Source: Venturia oleaginea (Eukaryota; Ascomycota; Dothideomycetes; Venturiales; Venturiaceae). Taken from it: 64,000 bases of DNA. The translations under genes were made by a program, and so were the position numbers. Where the stretch lies: NCBI GenBank assembly GCA_013176395.1, contig JABMLP010000008.1, positions 558,001 through 622,000 on the forward strand, written 5' to 3'. Shown here in pieces: positions 42,419-54,068 of the stretch (positions are counted from its first letter, which is position 1; every line of letters begins with the position of its first letter). The notes beneath the pieces are model-generated. The model made no database searches and was not told the origin of the DNA. It was given only the letters and a program-made list of their open reading frames with translations.

Positions 42419-44291
42419 TTACAAAGAACACTGATCCTTACCCTGTAAACAGAAAATCATCTGGACAGGCTCAGCCATGACACCCCTAGCAACCAACCGC
42501 TCTCTCATCTCGCTCAACCTAGGCGCCGCCTCGATTTGGCTCCTATTCAGACCCTGCGCATCCTTCGCACCACTCCATAGTACCTCCGCGGCTGCTGCAG
42601 CTCGAGGCCACACCATGCGATCGAGGTTGACGGGATCGGTTTGTTCGGCCCAAATGTGTGCTTCACCGCCGATGACGAGATGTTGGTTTTCTTTTGGAAT
42701 GCCTGAGTAAGGGTCGTATGAGTACATTAGACGCCAATTCTTGCGTGGAGAGCAGTAATCGGCGTAGGGGTAAAAACCTGCTGCTCCCGCTTGGCGGAAG
42801 TTGACCCATTGGCCTTGACCACAGTCGAGGTACTGTTTCCATGTTAGCCATATTTTTTCCCGATGTTCAGACTGAGTGGTGGTAGAGAACATACCCAGAA
42901 GTTGGAGTTTCCGGCAAGCGCTTTATGACCTTTAGCCACAGTTTGCGCGAGAGCCTGGTCCGATTGCCATGTCTGAACAATGACATCTTTGCCCATGGTC
43001 AAGTTCCAGACAAGAAGCATCTCCTCCCAGACAATGGGAGTGAGACCCGCCTTTCGAACAAGATCATGGTTGTGATCAACGAATTTCTGCATGTAGGGCT
43101 GCAGAATTTTTGAATCGTTCGATTTGATCGTTTCGTCATTAAGGTAGGCATTGAGATTGACCTCGTCACCACCAGTGTGGAAGTATGCCGAGTAAGTCGA
43201 AACTCGAGGGAGTAGATCAGTGAACATCTTCTTCAGAAAATCGTAGACCTTGGGCGAATTGAGTTTGAAAGTTCCCGACGGAGGTTCGGCCGCAAACTTA
43301 TCCCAAGGCTGCTCATTGAAACTTGCGATCAGGTCAGGGTGGCTGTACCAAATCGAGGAAGTGTGACCTGGCATGTCGATCTCGAGGTAAACTTCCACTC
43401 CTTGCAACGCGCCATACTTCTGGAGGTCGCGAAGCTGGGTTGGTGAATACGTCAAGTCGGAGCGATATGCGCCCTTTGCCGTAAGTTCGGGCATGGTCGG
43501 AATTTCCAAGGGCCATGATTGGGCATCCGTGACGTGCAAATGAAAGCGGTTGAGCTTGGTGTAGGCGGCCGCATCGATCATGCGCTTAATATCCTTGATC
43601 TCGAACCAATTCCGAGCTACATCCATATTGATGCCGCGATGAATGAACTTGGGCGCATCTTGGATTGTCGCAGGCGCATACGGAGTGTAAACGCCGCCTT
43701 TCGAGTGCTTGTAGAAAAGCTGGGTGAAAGTGGTGAGACCACGCACCAGGCCAATCGACGAAGAAGCAGAAATCTCAACAGCACCGAATGGTTTGATTGA
43801 GAGCGAGTACGATTCATCCACTTCGCCAGCCAGAGGCTTCAAAACGTTTGGAGAGTCGGTGGTATTCAGAGATAACGCGATGTGCTTGATAAATACCTTG
43901 CCCTGCGTTGGTGGTTCGAAGTTGGAGTTGCGAGGATGGAATTTCCAAGGCACAAAGTTCTGGTCGAAGAGAGTCTTCTGTGTCCGGGAGATAGCAGCCT
44001 GGACAATTTGAGCGCCGCCTGGCGTACTGCCATCACTGGTGCTGTTAGAAAGGTATTCTGAGCGCTAGAAAGAAATTATGTTAGCATTCTATTGAGAAAG
44101 GGGCCACCGTACATTTTGCGGCTTTGTATCTTCAAATATTTGCTCACTTTTTCAATTCCGCTGACGGTAATCTGCACGTTCTTGTCCACCCACAGCGTCG
44201 TGTTTCCCGTACTGTATGAAAGTGGAAGAGGCCAGACGGAAATGGCCGTAGCCGAGGCCAGAAGTAATGAGAATGGTAATAGGAGCCTCAT
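42419..44291 (-). CDS. Secreted beta-N-acetylhexosaminidase (GH20)
   Basis: Three exons (44291-44148, 44064-42895, 42832-42419) encode 575 residues. MRLLLPFSLLLASATAISVW is a signal peptide, followed by the N-terminal zincin-like domain (PLSYSTGNTTLWVDKNVQI). The catalytic TIM barrel contains HRGINMDVARNWF, RFHLHVTDAQSWPLEIP, EVYLEIDMPGHTSSI, and HTGGDEVN with the catalytic Asp-Glu pair. Substrate-binding Trp/Tyr follow (VQTWQSD, VIGGEAHIWAEQTDP). GH20 enzymes release terminal GlcNAc or GalNAc from chitin oligomers and glycans, here for extracellular or wall chitin turnover. The length and motif order match fungal hexosaminidases. It diverges from nothing; its promoter region has short repeats. 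Confidence 0.95.
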
Positions 44292-45112
44292 TGTCAATGA
44301 AATGTGTGTATGATTATGAGAAGCGAAGAGGGGGGATTGTAGCCAAAAGCTTGACAGCCAAGAGTTGGCGTAGGCAAGCAAGCGTACGCTGAGGCTGTAG
44401 TGTGACGGTAACGATGGAGGAATGGTGAATTTACAACCAAGGGTGTACACAGGCGTTGTGAATCCTCGATCAGCTGAGAGAGCGGCGGAGAGCTGACGAG
44501 ACAAAGAGTTGGATAAGAGATGTGTACGACTTATTGATGCTTGAGATGTAGTAGTAGCCGCAAGAGAGATGGTCAGAGTCTAATACGACCCTGGAGTGTT
44601 ATTCCTGTGGTTGGCTGGGTGGCTGGGTGGCTGGGTGGTTACCTAGGCAAGGTAGAACAATAGAGTGAGGATCATGCCTCGCAAAAATAGCAGCTTCATC
44701 TGCGAAAGTTACGGGAAGCATTCATGGTTTTCCCGTCGTGATATCCATGGAGGCCAAAAGTGTAATCATTAGCGTCAGCCCCAGGGTTGTGGCTGAACGG
44801 AGGCGGACAAGCCGGGCTCGCCGGGCAAGCCCAATCCAGATGCGAAATCGCCGGCAGCACCAGAATTTTTAATCAACTCGGCCTGCCTCCCTTCAGCTGC
44901 AAGCCTCCTATTATTTAGTGCAAGCCTCGCATTGTTTAGTCATCAACCACATTTCATCGAGTGGGACACGCAATCTTCATCTTCATCATGTCCATTTACT
45001 ACATACATACTCCAATGCCAGCGAGCATTCTGACAATCCCTATACCAATCATGGAGCCATGTACTCAAACATCTCGTGAAGATAATCGCCAAGCTCTCCA
45101 TGTACCAGTCCC
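44292..45112. other. GH20 promoter and intergenic region with short repeats
   Basis: GGCTGGGT occurs about three times in tandem at 44612-44638. A 22-bp direct repeat, TGCAAGCCTC-N-ATT-N-TTTAGT, occurs twice at about 44898-44941. I see no gene. Confidence 0.55.
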
Positions 45113-45319
45113 TCAATGATAGCAGCAGTCCCAGCAGGAAGTGCAGCCGCAGCCGCAGGCAGTGCAGCCGCTGGTAGTCCAGCAGCAGCAGCCAGTCGAC
45201 GGCTGCGCCTTCGTTTTCTTCTCAGTTTAATACACTATCATCGGAAAAATCAACCACACGCTCAAGTACAAAGCTGATCTTACCGATTTATTGAACAACC
45301 TGCGTCTCGAATTAGCCAT
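45113..45319 (-). CDS. Candidate tiny Cys-rich protein overlapping the sec24 3' end
   Basis: Two exons (45319-45284 and 45220-45113), joined by a 63-nt intron with donor GTAAGA and acceptor CTGAG, give about 47 residues. The start is [20 protein letters not shown]. The tail is STGCCCWTTSGCTACGCGC plus TSCWDCCYH, with 10 Cys in 27 residues. It is basic at the N-terminus and metallothionein-like at the C-terminus, with no signal peptide. Its first exon contains the last exon of sec24 in another frame on the same strand. The Cys tail is too regular to be chance, though the first exon is less certain. Metal binding or membrane attachment is an inference. Confidence 0.5.
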
Positions 45320-48300
45320 TACTCCTGATCAATCCGGCCAACCACTCAAAATGAGCGGCATATCTAGCTTTGGAAAACATACCTTCTCTCTGAGCATGCC
45401 AATCCATTGCCCGGCGCTAACGCCCTGGTCCGCACGGTCTTCGACAAGCAAAGTCTGCGCCCAAAGCTTGAGAGTGGGTTCACCATCCTCCCGGACAATG
45501 TATAGTGGTGGCACGACGATGCTTCCGACACCCTTCGCCTTGTGATCTCGGCTCTTCTCTGCGACTGCCCTGACTCTCTCGTTGAACTCGTTGTCGAGCT
45601 CTGGCATGAGCGTCTTGCCCTGTCGGACAAGTGACTTGTCTGCCGTGCCAAACACATCTTGCGTGAGTTGAGGGATGGCGTCGCGGCCCAACCAAAGGAA
45701 CTGAGTTTGACCATCGTCAATCAAGTATAGACCATAAGGTACGAGGCGTTCCGACGACAAATTCATAGGTCTGGGAAGCATAATCTCATTCGTCTCTGGG
45801 TTGGGGATGCCACAGTCGTCTGGCATATCGTGTAGCGAGTATAATCGTGGGTAGATGTACTGCATCATGAGAGGTAATGGAAGGGTAGAGAGGAGGCAGA
45901 GTGCTGCGGAGCGTAGATCCGAGGGAATCAATGCCGACTTTCGAAGGCCAACCTGTGGCTTATTAGTCTGGACAAACGCAAAGGATTCGATCAACCTACA
46001 TTTTTCATGAGTCCGAGGAAAAGTAAGGGAAGCCCGCGTAAGTTTAGGGGCAATTGTAGGCCCCCGCCGCCCATATTGCCACCGGCCAATTCTTTCCTGT
46101 ATGTTTGCAGAATCTCGATGACCTTGGACTGCAGCGCTTCCCGTGCAGCTTCCAACCCAGAGCCTAGTGCTCTCTCGACAGCCTTGTGTGAGAAGTAAGC
46201 GGTAATCGCGGACTGGTCTGCGGATGCATAAACGCTCGATAGGACTTCCGTGGTGGGCAAGGCCAGCGTGAGAACTCTGATCCTTCTCTCCCCATTGCAC
46301 GTTGTATGTAGTACGGCAGTCTGTAGGCACACATACGGTTTCGTCAAGTTCTCGTCAATGGCAACCTCGACGACAAAGCTCTGGTCGCGTGGGAAGGCTG
46401 GGAATGCACATAGGTCGGATGACCTATTGAAAAAGTTTCCATAGAATGCATTCATGCGAAGCCCAGTCGTAGCTCTCACTCTCAAGACAGCTTCCAAACC
46501 AATCTCTGCCGAAAGATATGACGAGAATTCGCTGGCGAATTTAATGGCGTCTTCGCTACGGGCTGCGCTCCACCCAGGATAAAACCAAGTCCTATAACGA
46601 TTAGTATATGATCACTGGAATGTTAGAGAAGAAAAGTACGTACTGGCCGCCGGTATAGCGAGGTAGGTTGCTCAGCGTTGCCACATCTGTATACTGTGAG
46701 GAAAACAAAAACATGTCAATGCTGACTTGTTGTTTTGAGCATTCGACAGCAAAACTCTTATAAAAGCTGTTCGCCGGCTGTAAGAGACTGCCCTCTTTGC
46801 TGGTACCCAGTAGTTCCTTCTTCTCTCTGGGTTCCAGCTTTCCATAGCCTATGTTAGGCAAAGTCGCGCTTAGCACGGTCATTTTTCCTCCAGTGCTCTG
46901 GATCAGTCGAAGTCCTGATCTCAAAGCAGACCCCATGGCACATGCGGTATTCTGCGTGTCTTTAAACATATTTTGAAGCTTGTCCAGGAAAACTTCGATG
47001 TTTCGGCGACAGTTGAAGAGGTTGATCACTAAATCTTCCGGGGTCGGCAAAAATGGCTCGTCCAAATCGCTAACAACCAGCATCTTGGGGTCTCTTGGTT
47101 CCTCTCCATCCTGGGCAATGCAGAAGTAATGCAAGCTCGAGTCAACCGCTATGAAGGCGAGGCGTGTCCTCCGGTCAACGTTTGGAATCACATCAAGTGC
47201 TTCCAAAATGGTCCGTGCGCTGGTTGCCAAAAGACCGCTGGTCACTGCATTATAGCTGACATCGATCAAGAAAACATAGGTCAAGGCCTGAGGAGGTCTG
47301 ACCATGTATTCCTGCGGAGCAACGAATTCTACCACGGCGTGGTTTAATTCGGGGCGCAGCCATCGATCCACGCTCTGGAAACAATTACTAAGGTACAGGA
47401 GAGGGAAATCAGGGATAGATCAGTATTTACCTGCTGTGTTGCCGCGTCCCAGTCAAATCTGGAGTCTCTGTCAGCAGTTTATACATGCGACAGGTTGTGT
47501 GGGGGCCTTACGCTTGAGGAACATCGTTGGCAAGGTTGCACATGTTGCTAAAAAGGTGTCAGACATGTATGATCTTTGCGATTCCAAGTGAGTAATTTTC
47601 TCACCAGCGCCATCGATGTCCGTGGTCCAAGAAAGTAACGAAAGGGTTAATGTAACTCCTGCACCTCCGGCATCGCGAAATGACCTGGTCAGTACACACA
47701 GGCACCGGGTCTTCATTATCGTGCAAGCTCGTGTAGGGTGAGATGACCAAAGCAAAGGGCATTTTTGATTTCTTGAGCAAGTTATGAGTTGTGGGGACCG
47801 CATTGATGGTGGATCGAACGTATTTTGGAGGGCAGTTGGAGTATGGACTCGGCGTAACACTGGTATTGGGAGGTAGGTTGATAACTGGCGGAGGGATATC
47901 GAGTTCTTCGACTTGAAAGGGCTGACTGTGATTACCAAAGTTAGCCATACGTTGATTGACATAGACCGACACGTACCTGATGATATCCGAGGCGATCAAG
48001 AGATTTGGTTGGGTTGGAGGCGCTGTTGCTAAAGGTTGAGGAGCTTGAGGCTGATTTCCCATATTCATTTGGCCAAATTGAGAAGCCAACTGATCCTGGG
48101 CTCCATATACAGGTTGTGCCAAAGGCTGTCCATAACCAGGTGCTGGAGCAGCACCGTACGCAGCAGGTTGTCCATATACTGCTGGTGCCGGTCCTCCATA
48201 TGCGGGCTGGAGAGGTGCTTGCGGCTGTCCGATTGGGGCAGCGCCAGCGGCATTTCCACCAAACTCATATGCCTGCTGGGCGTATGCTCTCTTCTTCTTC

Positions 48301-48347
48301 TTTTCGGCCTGGGCTTGGGCGGCCTGTTGTTGGTCGTCGTATTCCAT
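45288..48347 (-). CDS. sec24: COPII coat cargo-binding subunit Sec24
   Basis: About eight exons encode a protein of normal Sec24 length. The N-terminus [20 protein letters not shown] leads into a Gln/Pro/Ala/Gly-rich disordered arm. Then come [21 protein letters not shown], the zinc finger ([11 protein letters not shown], and [12 protein letters not shown] built across introns), the trunk ([20 protein letters not shown]), the helical and gelsolin regions ([42 protein letters not shown]), and [20 protein letters not shown]. The terminal 12-nt exon (45299-45288) gives REKVVQ. Sec24 selects cargo at ER exit sites. Intron 47926-47976 is 51 nt, a multiple of three with no stop, and sits before SQPFQVEEL. 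Confidence 0.93.
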
Positions 48348-48851
48348 GGTGTGGTTGTTGTTGATGGAGGCAGGGGACGAGTTGGCGGAGCGTTTCTCGC
48401 CAAGTGTGAGCTTCGAGGAGTGAAATAAATTGGTCAAGACATTCGAGTGTAGTGAAGATGGAAATGTGGGTGACTGGTCCTCGGCGATTGATATGATGTG
48501 CTTCCAGGTGGCCTCTCAGTCTGGGTCTTGTCTGTGCCAAGATCTAGCTACCAGATCACATCGGCCCTCATCGTCGACCGGCTTTCAAACAATTGGGAAC
48601 AGAGTTGAAGACCAGCCAATCATGACTTGTCACTGTGTGGAATCGATGTCGCGCATCATAAAACTCGCCCCTGATTGACCCGCTGAAGCAATGCTCAAGG
48701 GTTGTGGAATTCGATCATTGCCATCTATATAGCTATAGCTACTCCTACCTGCGCGGGCTGCTCTTTAGATACAATCACACTGACTATAACCCTGCGTCAA
48801 CACAAAAGCCCCATCGTGTATATCTACGTCTTTGTCACAAAGGCATCTGCG
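48348..48851. other. Divergent promoter between sec24 and the SDR gene
   Basis: About 500 bp separate the two starts. I see AT-rich TATATAGCTATAGCT near 48725 but no further feature. Confidence 0.5.
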
Positions 48852-49869
48852 ATGAACATCAACGTCTCGACTGATGTTTTCTCGGCAAAAGGCCTGGTTG
48901 CAGTTGTCACTGGAGGCGGCAGTGGTATGTTGTGCTGTGTACGCGATGCTTCATTCCTGATGACCCTCCACAGGCATCGGCTTGGCCATTGCAGCAGCTC
49001 TCGCAAAAGGCGGCGCAACTAAAGTTTACATCCTTGGTCGGCGCATCGAGAGGTTGAATGGGGCAGTCAAATCGATAGCAGCCGATGAAGGAGTCGTCGT
49101 CCCCATCATCTGCGACGTCTCGAACCCCTTCACTATCAATACGGCTGTAGAGCAGATCCAGAATGAAACAGGTTACGTGGATGTGCTGATCAACAATGCC
49201 GGAGTGTCTGGCCCAGATCATCGACGTGTACACACAGCAAGCTCAATATCAGAACTGCAAGACATCATGCTCTCAAGCTGGCCTGGCTGGGCAACAACAT
49301 TTGCCATCAACACCACCTCGGTTGTTGGCGTGAGTGCGTCTTTCTTGCCCTTACTCGACGCTGCCAATGCCCGGAGAGGTTGGGTGACTGGGAAATTAGA
49401 GCCTGGCGGTCAGCCCCGTGTGAAAAACGATGTCGAGGGCATGGATAGCTCCGACCTGCGAACAAGCCAGATCATCACTATCGCCTCAATTGCTGCCTTC
49501 AATCGATTCATCACTGCAGGTTTCGCCTATGGAGCAAGTAAAGCAGCCGCTGCTCAGCTTGCGAAGATATTGGCCACGTTGCTTGGCCCATGGGGTATCA
49601 GGAGCAATGTCATCGCCCCTGGGAGTGAGTGCTGAAACTACCCTCTCTGTCAGGCTTACCTGCTAATCGCCACAGTCTTCCCATCTGAAATGACTGCCAG
49701 CGGACCATCGCTATTTCCATGCGATAAAATCCCGGCCGGTCGACAGGGAAACTTTGAGGAAATGTCCGGGACCATTCTCTACATGGTTGGGAAAGCTGGT
49801 GGATATCTGAATGGCAACGTACAGCTTGTTGACGGAGGACGTCTCAGTCAAATGCCCGCTACTTACTAG
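48852..49869 (+). CDS. Short-chain dehydrogenase/reductase (SDR)
   Basis: Three exons (48852-48924, 48974-49624, 49676-49869) encode 305 residues of a classical Rossmann-fold SDR. The cofactor motif TGGGSGIG is formed across intron 1. Then follow ILGRR after beta-2, CDVSNP, and NNAGVSGP. The catalytic Ser is in ITIASIAAF and the Tyr-Lys pair in YGASKAAAAQLA, then IRSNVIAPG. The tail GGYLNGNVQLVDGG is typical. The Arg after beta-2 (GRR) suggests NADP(H) preference, an inference. The substrate is unknown. An ~35-residue insertion (ANARRGWVTGKLEPGGQPRV and beyond) precedes the active Ser, as in many fungal SDRs. Confidence 0.93.
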
Positions 49870-50026
49870 ATGACGCTTTCTCATACCACCTTTACGGTTC
49901 GAGATAACTATCGATAATTCCTGGGAACGGCTATGGATTCATCGCTTTTTATCATTAATTGACAGCGTTTACATATCATGTAGGTCATCGTCCGAGGGTA
50001 GAAGCAGCAGTTCAATGTGATTCGAG

Positions 50027-51177
50027 ATGGTACCGTCTATAGCTCATCTCCTGCACCAAGACGAACAAATACGCAGCCATATCCTACCATATCCAGTGCT
50101 CAAATATCACCGACATCGACCCGCACCTATCCTAGATCCATCTAAATGGACAAGTATAGCAGCCAAGAGGAAAAGAACAGCTCCGCCCCAACTTGCATCC
50201 ACAGACCCGGCCTCTGAAATATCAGATGCTCCAACTAGAGCATCGAGTACAGCGCAGCCAGGAATAACAACCAGAAATGTTGCTTCTGGGTCAACAAATG
50301 CTACTGCTGTATCGGGACCGACGTCTACTGCTGCGTCAAGGCTGTCGACTGCTGCTAAGTCAGGACGAACACCCGCCCATCATGCGCCATCCAAGGGGAT
50401 TAGGTGAAATCACTCTCGGTGTTGGAAAACCGAAATCAGCTTTAGCAAAAGTTTGCGATGGTGATTTTGATCTTGACAATGTACACAAGGCTTTTGAGCT
50501 GGGTCTGGGGCAGGGGTGGGGTGAGCTTTTGGCAAAGGGGAAAAGGATGGGGTCTTTGTTTGGGGGGGTGTGGTGGGCAAGGGATGGTAAGGGGAAGGGT
50601 AAATGGGGAATTGATGACGAGGAGTTTGTTGGCTATGAGGAGGGGCAGGGGGAGGTGAGGTGGGATGCAAGGGATGAGAGATATCATTGGACGAAGTTTA
50701 GGGAGGAACGAGAGAAAGAATGTAAGATTATGAGGGTGGAGGCGTTCTTGAGAGCAGAGGCCGAGAAGTTGTGTGTAGAGCGTCGATCGCAGGGGAATAT
50801 GATGGGTCTGAGAAGGCTCCGAACGAGGGTGTTCAGGTCGAGAAAATGCAGGAGAGATCAAAGAGGCCAAGAAGGCTCCAGAAGAGCATGTAGACAAGGA
50901 GAAAGCCGAGGAAGAGAAGAAAGTCGAATTTCTCCGTCTGAAAGAAGCCACAGGAAGCTTGGGTCTTGGTGATGATTCGAATCACGATACCAAAGACGAA
51001 GAAGAGGCTAAAGTAATTGAGGAAGAAAAATTGGGGTCCTTGGCTCGTGCGACGAATGATAAGCAGTTTGTTACGCGATTTGATGGTGGACGTCACAGGA
51101 TTGATTCACCTGGTGGAGATGCTGAAAAGGAGGAGGACACAGAGGGAGTTACACCTGGTAGAGATGCCGAAGAGTAG
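50027..51177 (+). pseudogene. Degenerate charged-protein gene with shifting frames
   Basis: Open sequence runs through successive frames. The first starts at 50027 (MVPSIAHLLHQDEQIRSHIL, then a Ser/Thr/Ala-rich part) and stops at 50407. The second carries GKPKSALAKVCDGDFDLDNV, LFGGVWWARDGKGKGKWGID and RWDARDERYHWTKFREEREK to about 50790. A third and fourth carry L-K-E-A-T-G-S-L-G-L-G-D-D and a Glu/Lys-rich end to 51177. No clean GT-AG introns explain the changes, so multiple indels are likely. The Glu/Lys-rich composition means part may be coincidental. I do not recognise the family. Confidence 0.4.
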
Positions 51178-51802
51178 AGGAAAGCGAAGGGCCACTCGGC
51201 TGGACAAACGGAGAAAGGAAAAGAATTACTTGTAGAGAAGGAGAGAAATAGTAGCCATATTACGCCCCTCGTTGGTAGTATTAAGAGTTTGAATGGGAGC
51301 ATACGAAAGCAGAGAAGGCCGTTCTTGCAAAGTCAGTAAGAGAAACGTAGCCACAGGAGGAGGGACAGGGATGAGAAGCGTAGCCTAAGATATTTGTTCC
51401 TCACTGAGTGATTCAGAGGTGATACATTAGACACGATACCAAAAAACAAGATCAAATACTTCCCTCTCCTTTCACAAGCAAGAAATCATCAATTGATTCA
51501 ACTATCAAGCCCGAAAGAATACATTCAACCACACCCCCATAAATCCATTCCAACTCATCTCTTCGCGCTATACTCGCCAGATTTCTCATCCCCACCATCC
51601 AATTCCGAAATCTGCACCGGCGATGCCCCAGAACCAAATACTAGGACTTTGTCCACTATAGATCGAACAATCCAGGTCAGAAATATAACTCCATCCCGAA
51701 ACCGTAGAAAATCGACCTTTGTGAATATTTGGAGAGAGGCTAGCAGGTGCGAAGGAAGAACATGATTGGGTGGATTTGTGGTTATAGACTAACTGACGTT
51801 AT

Positions 51803-52545
51803 TTAGATTCTGTACGGTGCGTGTTGGAGATACATGCCATCGTCCGAGCAAGCCATGGCTGGGTAAGTGGTGCCACCCAAGTTCCCTGCATATTCGGTTT
51901 GTTCTGTTGGTCTTTGAGTTGAGCCCACTTTCTCGTGTAGTCTTTTGGTTCTTCGCCAGAGAAAGAAGATGGCGATGGCAAGAGCGATGAAAAGAGCGTC
52001 TCCAACAGCTATCCCAGCTATTGTGGCGGTTGGGAGTCTTGTTTTGTGTGAGATCTCGATGGGTAGGGCGGTTGGGAGAGTCGTTGAAATCGAAATCGAA
52101 CTTGAAGTTGAAGTCAAAGATGAAGATGAAGTTGAAGTTGCAGATGCAAATGACACCGAAGACGTAAAGCTATAAACAGCCGTACGCAGAAATGCTCTCT
52201 GCGCATTCGCATCGTCACTCAATCCCATCTGCGCCAGACTTGCCTGAGGACATGAACCAAGTTGCAAGGGCCGAGTCTGCAACCCCCCAGAAAGGCTGGA
52301 TTGGTATTGTTGCAGGTCCAAAATCGACCGTCATTACAATTCTGATCAACAAAGGTGCCGTGTTTCGCTGGGTCGGAGCATGCCACCTCTAAATTGCCAA
52401 TCGGGACAACCGGCGCTGGTACATGGATCGACCTCACAGCATCCTATGAACGTTGAAATCCCCGGTTCATTGGAGACATGGAATTTAAGGCCAAAAGGAC
52501 AGGAAGGGTGAAAGGAGAGTGTTGCCGTCAAATTGGTCGACACGA
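51803..52545 (-). pseudogene. Broken Cys-rich single-pass membrane protein gene
   Basis: Three frames on the minus strand line up as one protein. The first has SCPFGLKFHV and FIGCCEVDPC. The second has PIGNLEVACSDPAKHGTFVD then PAFLGGCRLGPCN. The third (from about 52250) has GSCPQASLAQMGL, a Ser-rich stretch, one transmembrane helix (TIAGIAVGDALFIALAIAIF) followed by LWRRTKR, and a cytosolic tail. The repeating C-C-x4-PC...C-P pattern with a single membrane helix is a known fungal layout. One base too many in the CCC after GGTTGT (near 52400) and a shift near 52290 break it. No clean start is visible. Function unknown. Confidence 0.6.
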
Positions 52546-53347
52546 GGGATGATGAGACAAACTGCGGGCCGCAATAATTGAGTTGAAGTATTTCGGTGAG
52601 ACTGACATGGCTTAGTTAGAAACGTGTTGGAGGACTATGGTCTTTATCACAGTAAAGGATTCTGCAAACATTTTCCCTTCTTGTGAAGGCCCTGCACAAT
52701 CGCTTACCAGAGCTCGGAGCCGAGTGTGCATTCGATAAGTCAGGTTCTACCGGTCATAACCTGGGAGGTTGCCATTCTTTGTCAATATGGTATCAAATAT
52801 CTCAGTCTTCATACACCTTGAAGAGAGCCACAGCTCTATATAAAGGATGAGTAAAAACGAACAAAATCCGGTCTATTCCATGGCAGCGCTCCAAATTGAT
52901 ATAGTTGTCAGCTGTTGTTCAAGAATTGGCCGGCAGCAAAGAACATACCTAGCTCATGATCATGCTTCTGGCGTCTATAGTAAGCTCATATCTGTCTCTG
53001 TCACCAGTCATAATTATAGTGAGAATAATATGCTGCAAACTTTTGATTCAGCATTTGATGCTGATCGCTCAGATCCAGCCGCCCCTTCCAGCTGGAGCAT
53101 CGTCGTCACTCTGATGTGTCCACGATCATACACTGCCATGGTTGTTCCATGGTCTTCTATCCCAGCATATTCCCGCACATGGTATATGCCACATAATCAT
53201 ACCATCTTTAAACACCTTCTAATTGTACATAATCCGGGATAAAATCCCAACGCCGTTGCTTGTCGACCACGCTGAAATGTTGTGTAAGGGATAAGAGTTG
53301 AGATATCCGCATCCAATGAACGTTTTCTACGTTATCTGAGACCGAGT
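52546..53347. other. Intergenic stretch without a supported gene
   Basis: A plus frame (52847-53242) starts directly behind a TATATAAAGG box, too close for a normal start, and has no recognisable domain. Nothing else is supported. Confidence 0.4.
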
Positions 53348-54068
53348 TTATGCCAATGCTGCTTGTGACGTTGGAGAGGGTTGTGGCATGGGTGGTGGGG
53401 GTTCGAGTTTCGTTGTGTTTTCGGCCATCATTCTTTGGAAACCGATTCCGACGCCTTCGATGACGGCAAGAAGGATGGCACAACCGATGGCACCATTTCG
53501 CATGGCTCGCGCTCCGCCTCGTACTGCTAAAGATCCTCCCTGTTCCAAGCTATTAGCTGGTACTCACAATGCTCAGAGCTCGAGAGTGATGTGTCCGCTA
53601 TCATCCTGAGTATTGTAACGTACGGTGAAAAAACCTGCGATTATGGCGTTCCATGGATCTTCCTTCTTTCGTACTCCTTTGACGGCGCAGTCAAATGTGC
53701 TGAAAAGTCCTCCCCATACGCCAAAGTTGCCTCCTAAAACCGGCGCTCGAGCTTTCATGGCTGTGATTGCTCCTATCCGTCTCTCTCCATATGGACTATA
53801 GGTGGTCAGTCGTCGATACGTTTGAGGTCGTGGTTATGGATCGTTCTACCTGTTTCTGTGAGGTGTTAATATCGCTCTTCGAATAAAGACCCAGTTTCGA
53901 CAAACCTGAATCCTTTGATACCATGCCACAACGAGCCCCCAATAGCCCCCATACAAAACTGCATATTCCGTCAGCAGGTAGTCAGAAGGACCAATGGACG
54001 TAGTTTCGTACAGCGCCGCCGAAATCATTGAGAATGACCCAAGGGCATGGATCTCTTGCGTGATCCAT
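53348..54068 (-). CDS. tim17: Mitochondrial inner membrane translocase subunit Tim17
   Basis: Four exons (54068-54012, 53958-53906, 53795-53624, 53539-53348) encode 157 residues. [20 protein letters not shown] is the conserved N-terminus of Tim17. Four short membrane spans follow, with [18 protein letters not shown] (across introns 1 and 2), [38 protein letters not shown], and [20 protein letters not shown]. The Pro-rich tail [17 protein letters not shown] is typical of filamentous fungi. Tim17 forms the TIM23 presequence translocase core with Tim23. All splices restore the family sequence without a gap. The gene is intact although neighbours on both sides are decayed. Confidence 0.96.

Noticed and set aside
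45130..45200. CAGCAG-type microsatellite
   Set aside because: On the minus strand it reads as the regular Cys tail of the small gene at 45113, which explains the periodicity better.
51530..51770. Minus-strand open segment containing VDFLRFRDGVIFLTWIVRSI
   Set aside because: It reads like protein, but I find no start, splice partner or family, so it is not listed as a gene.
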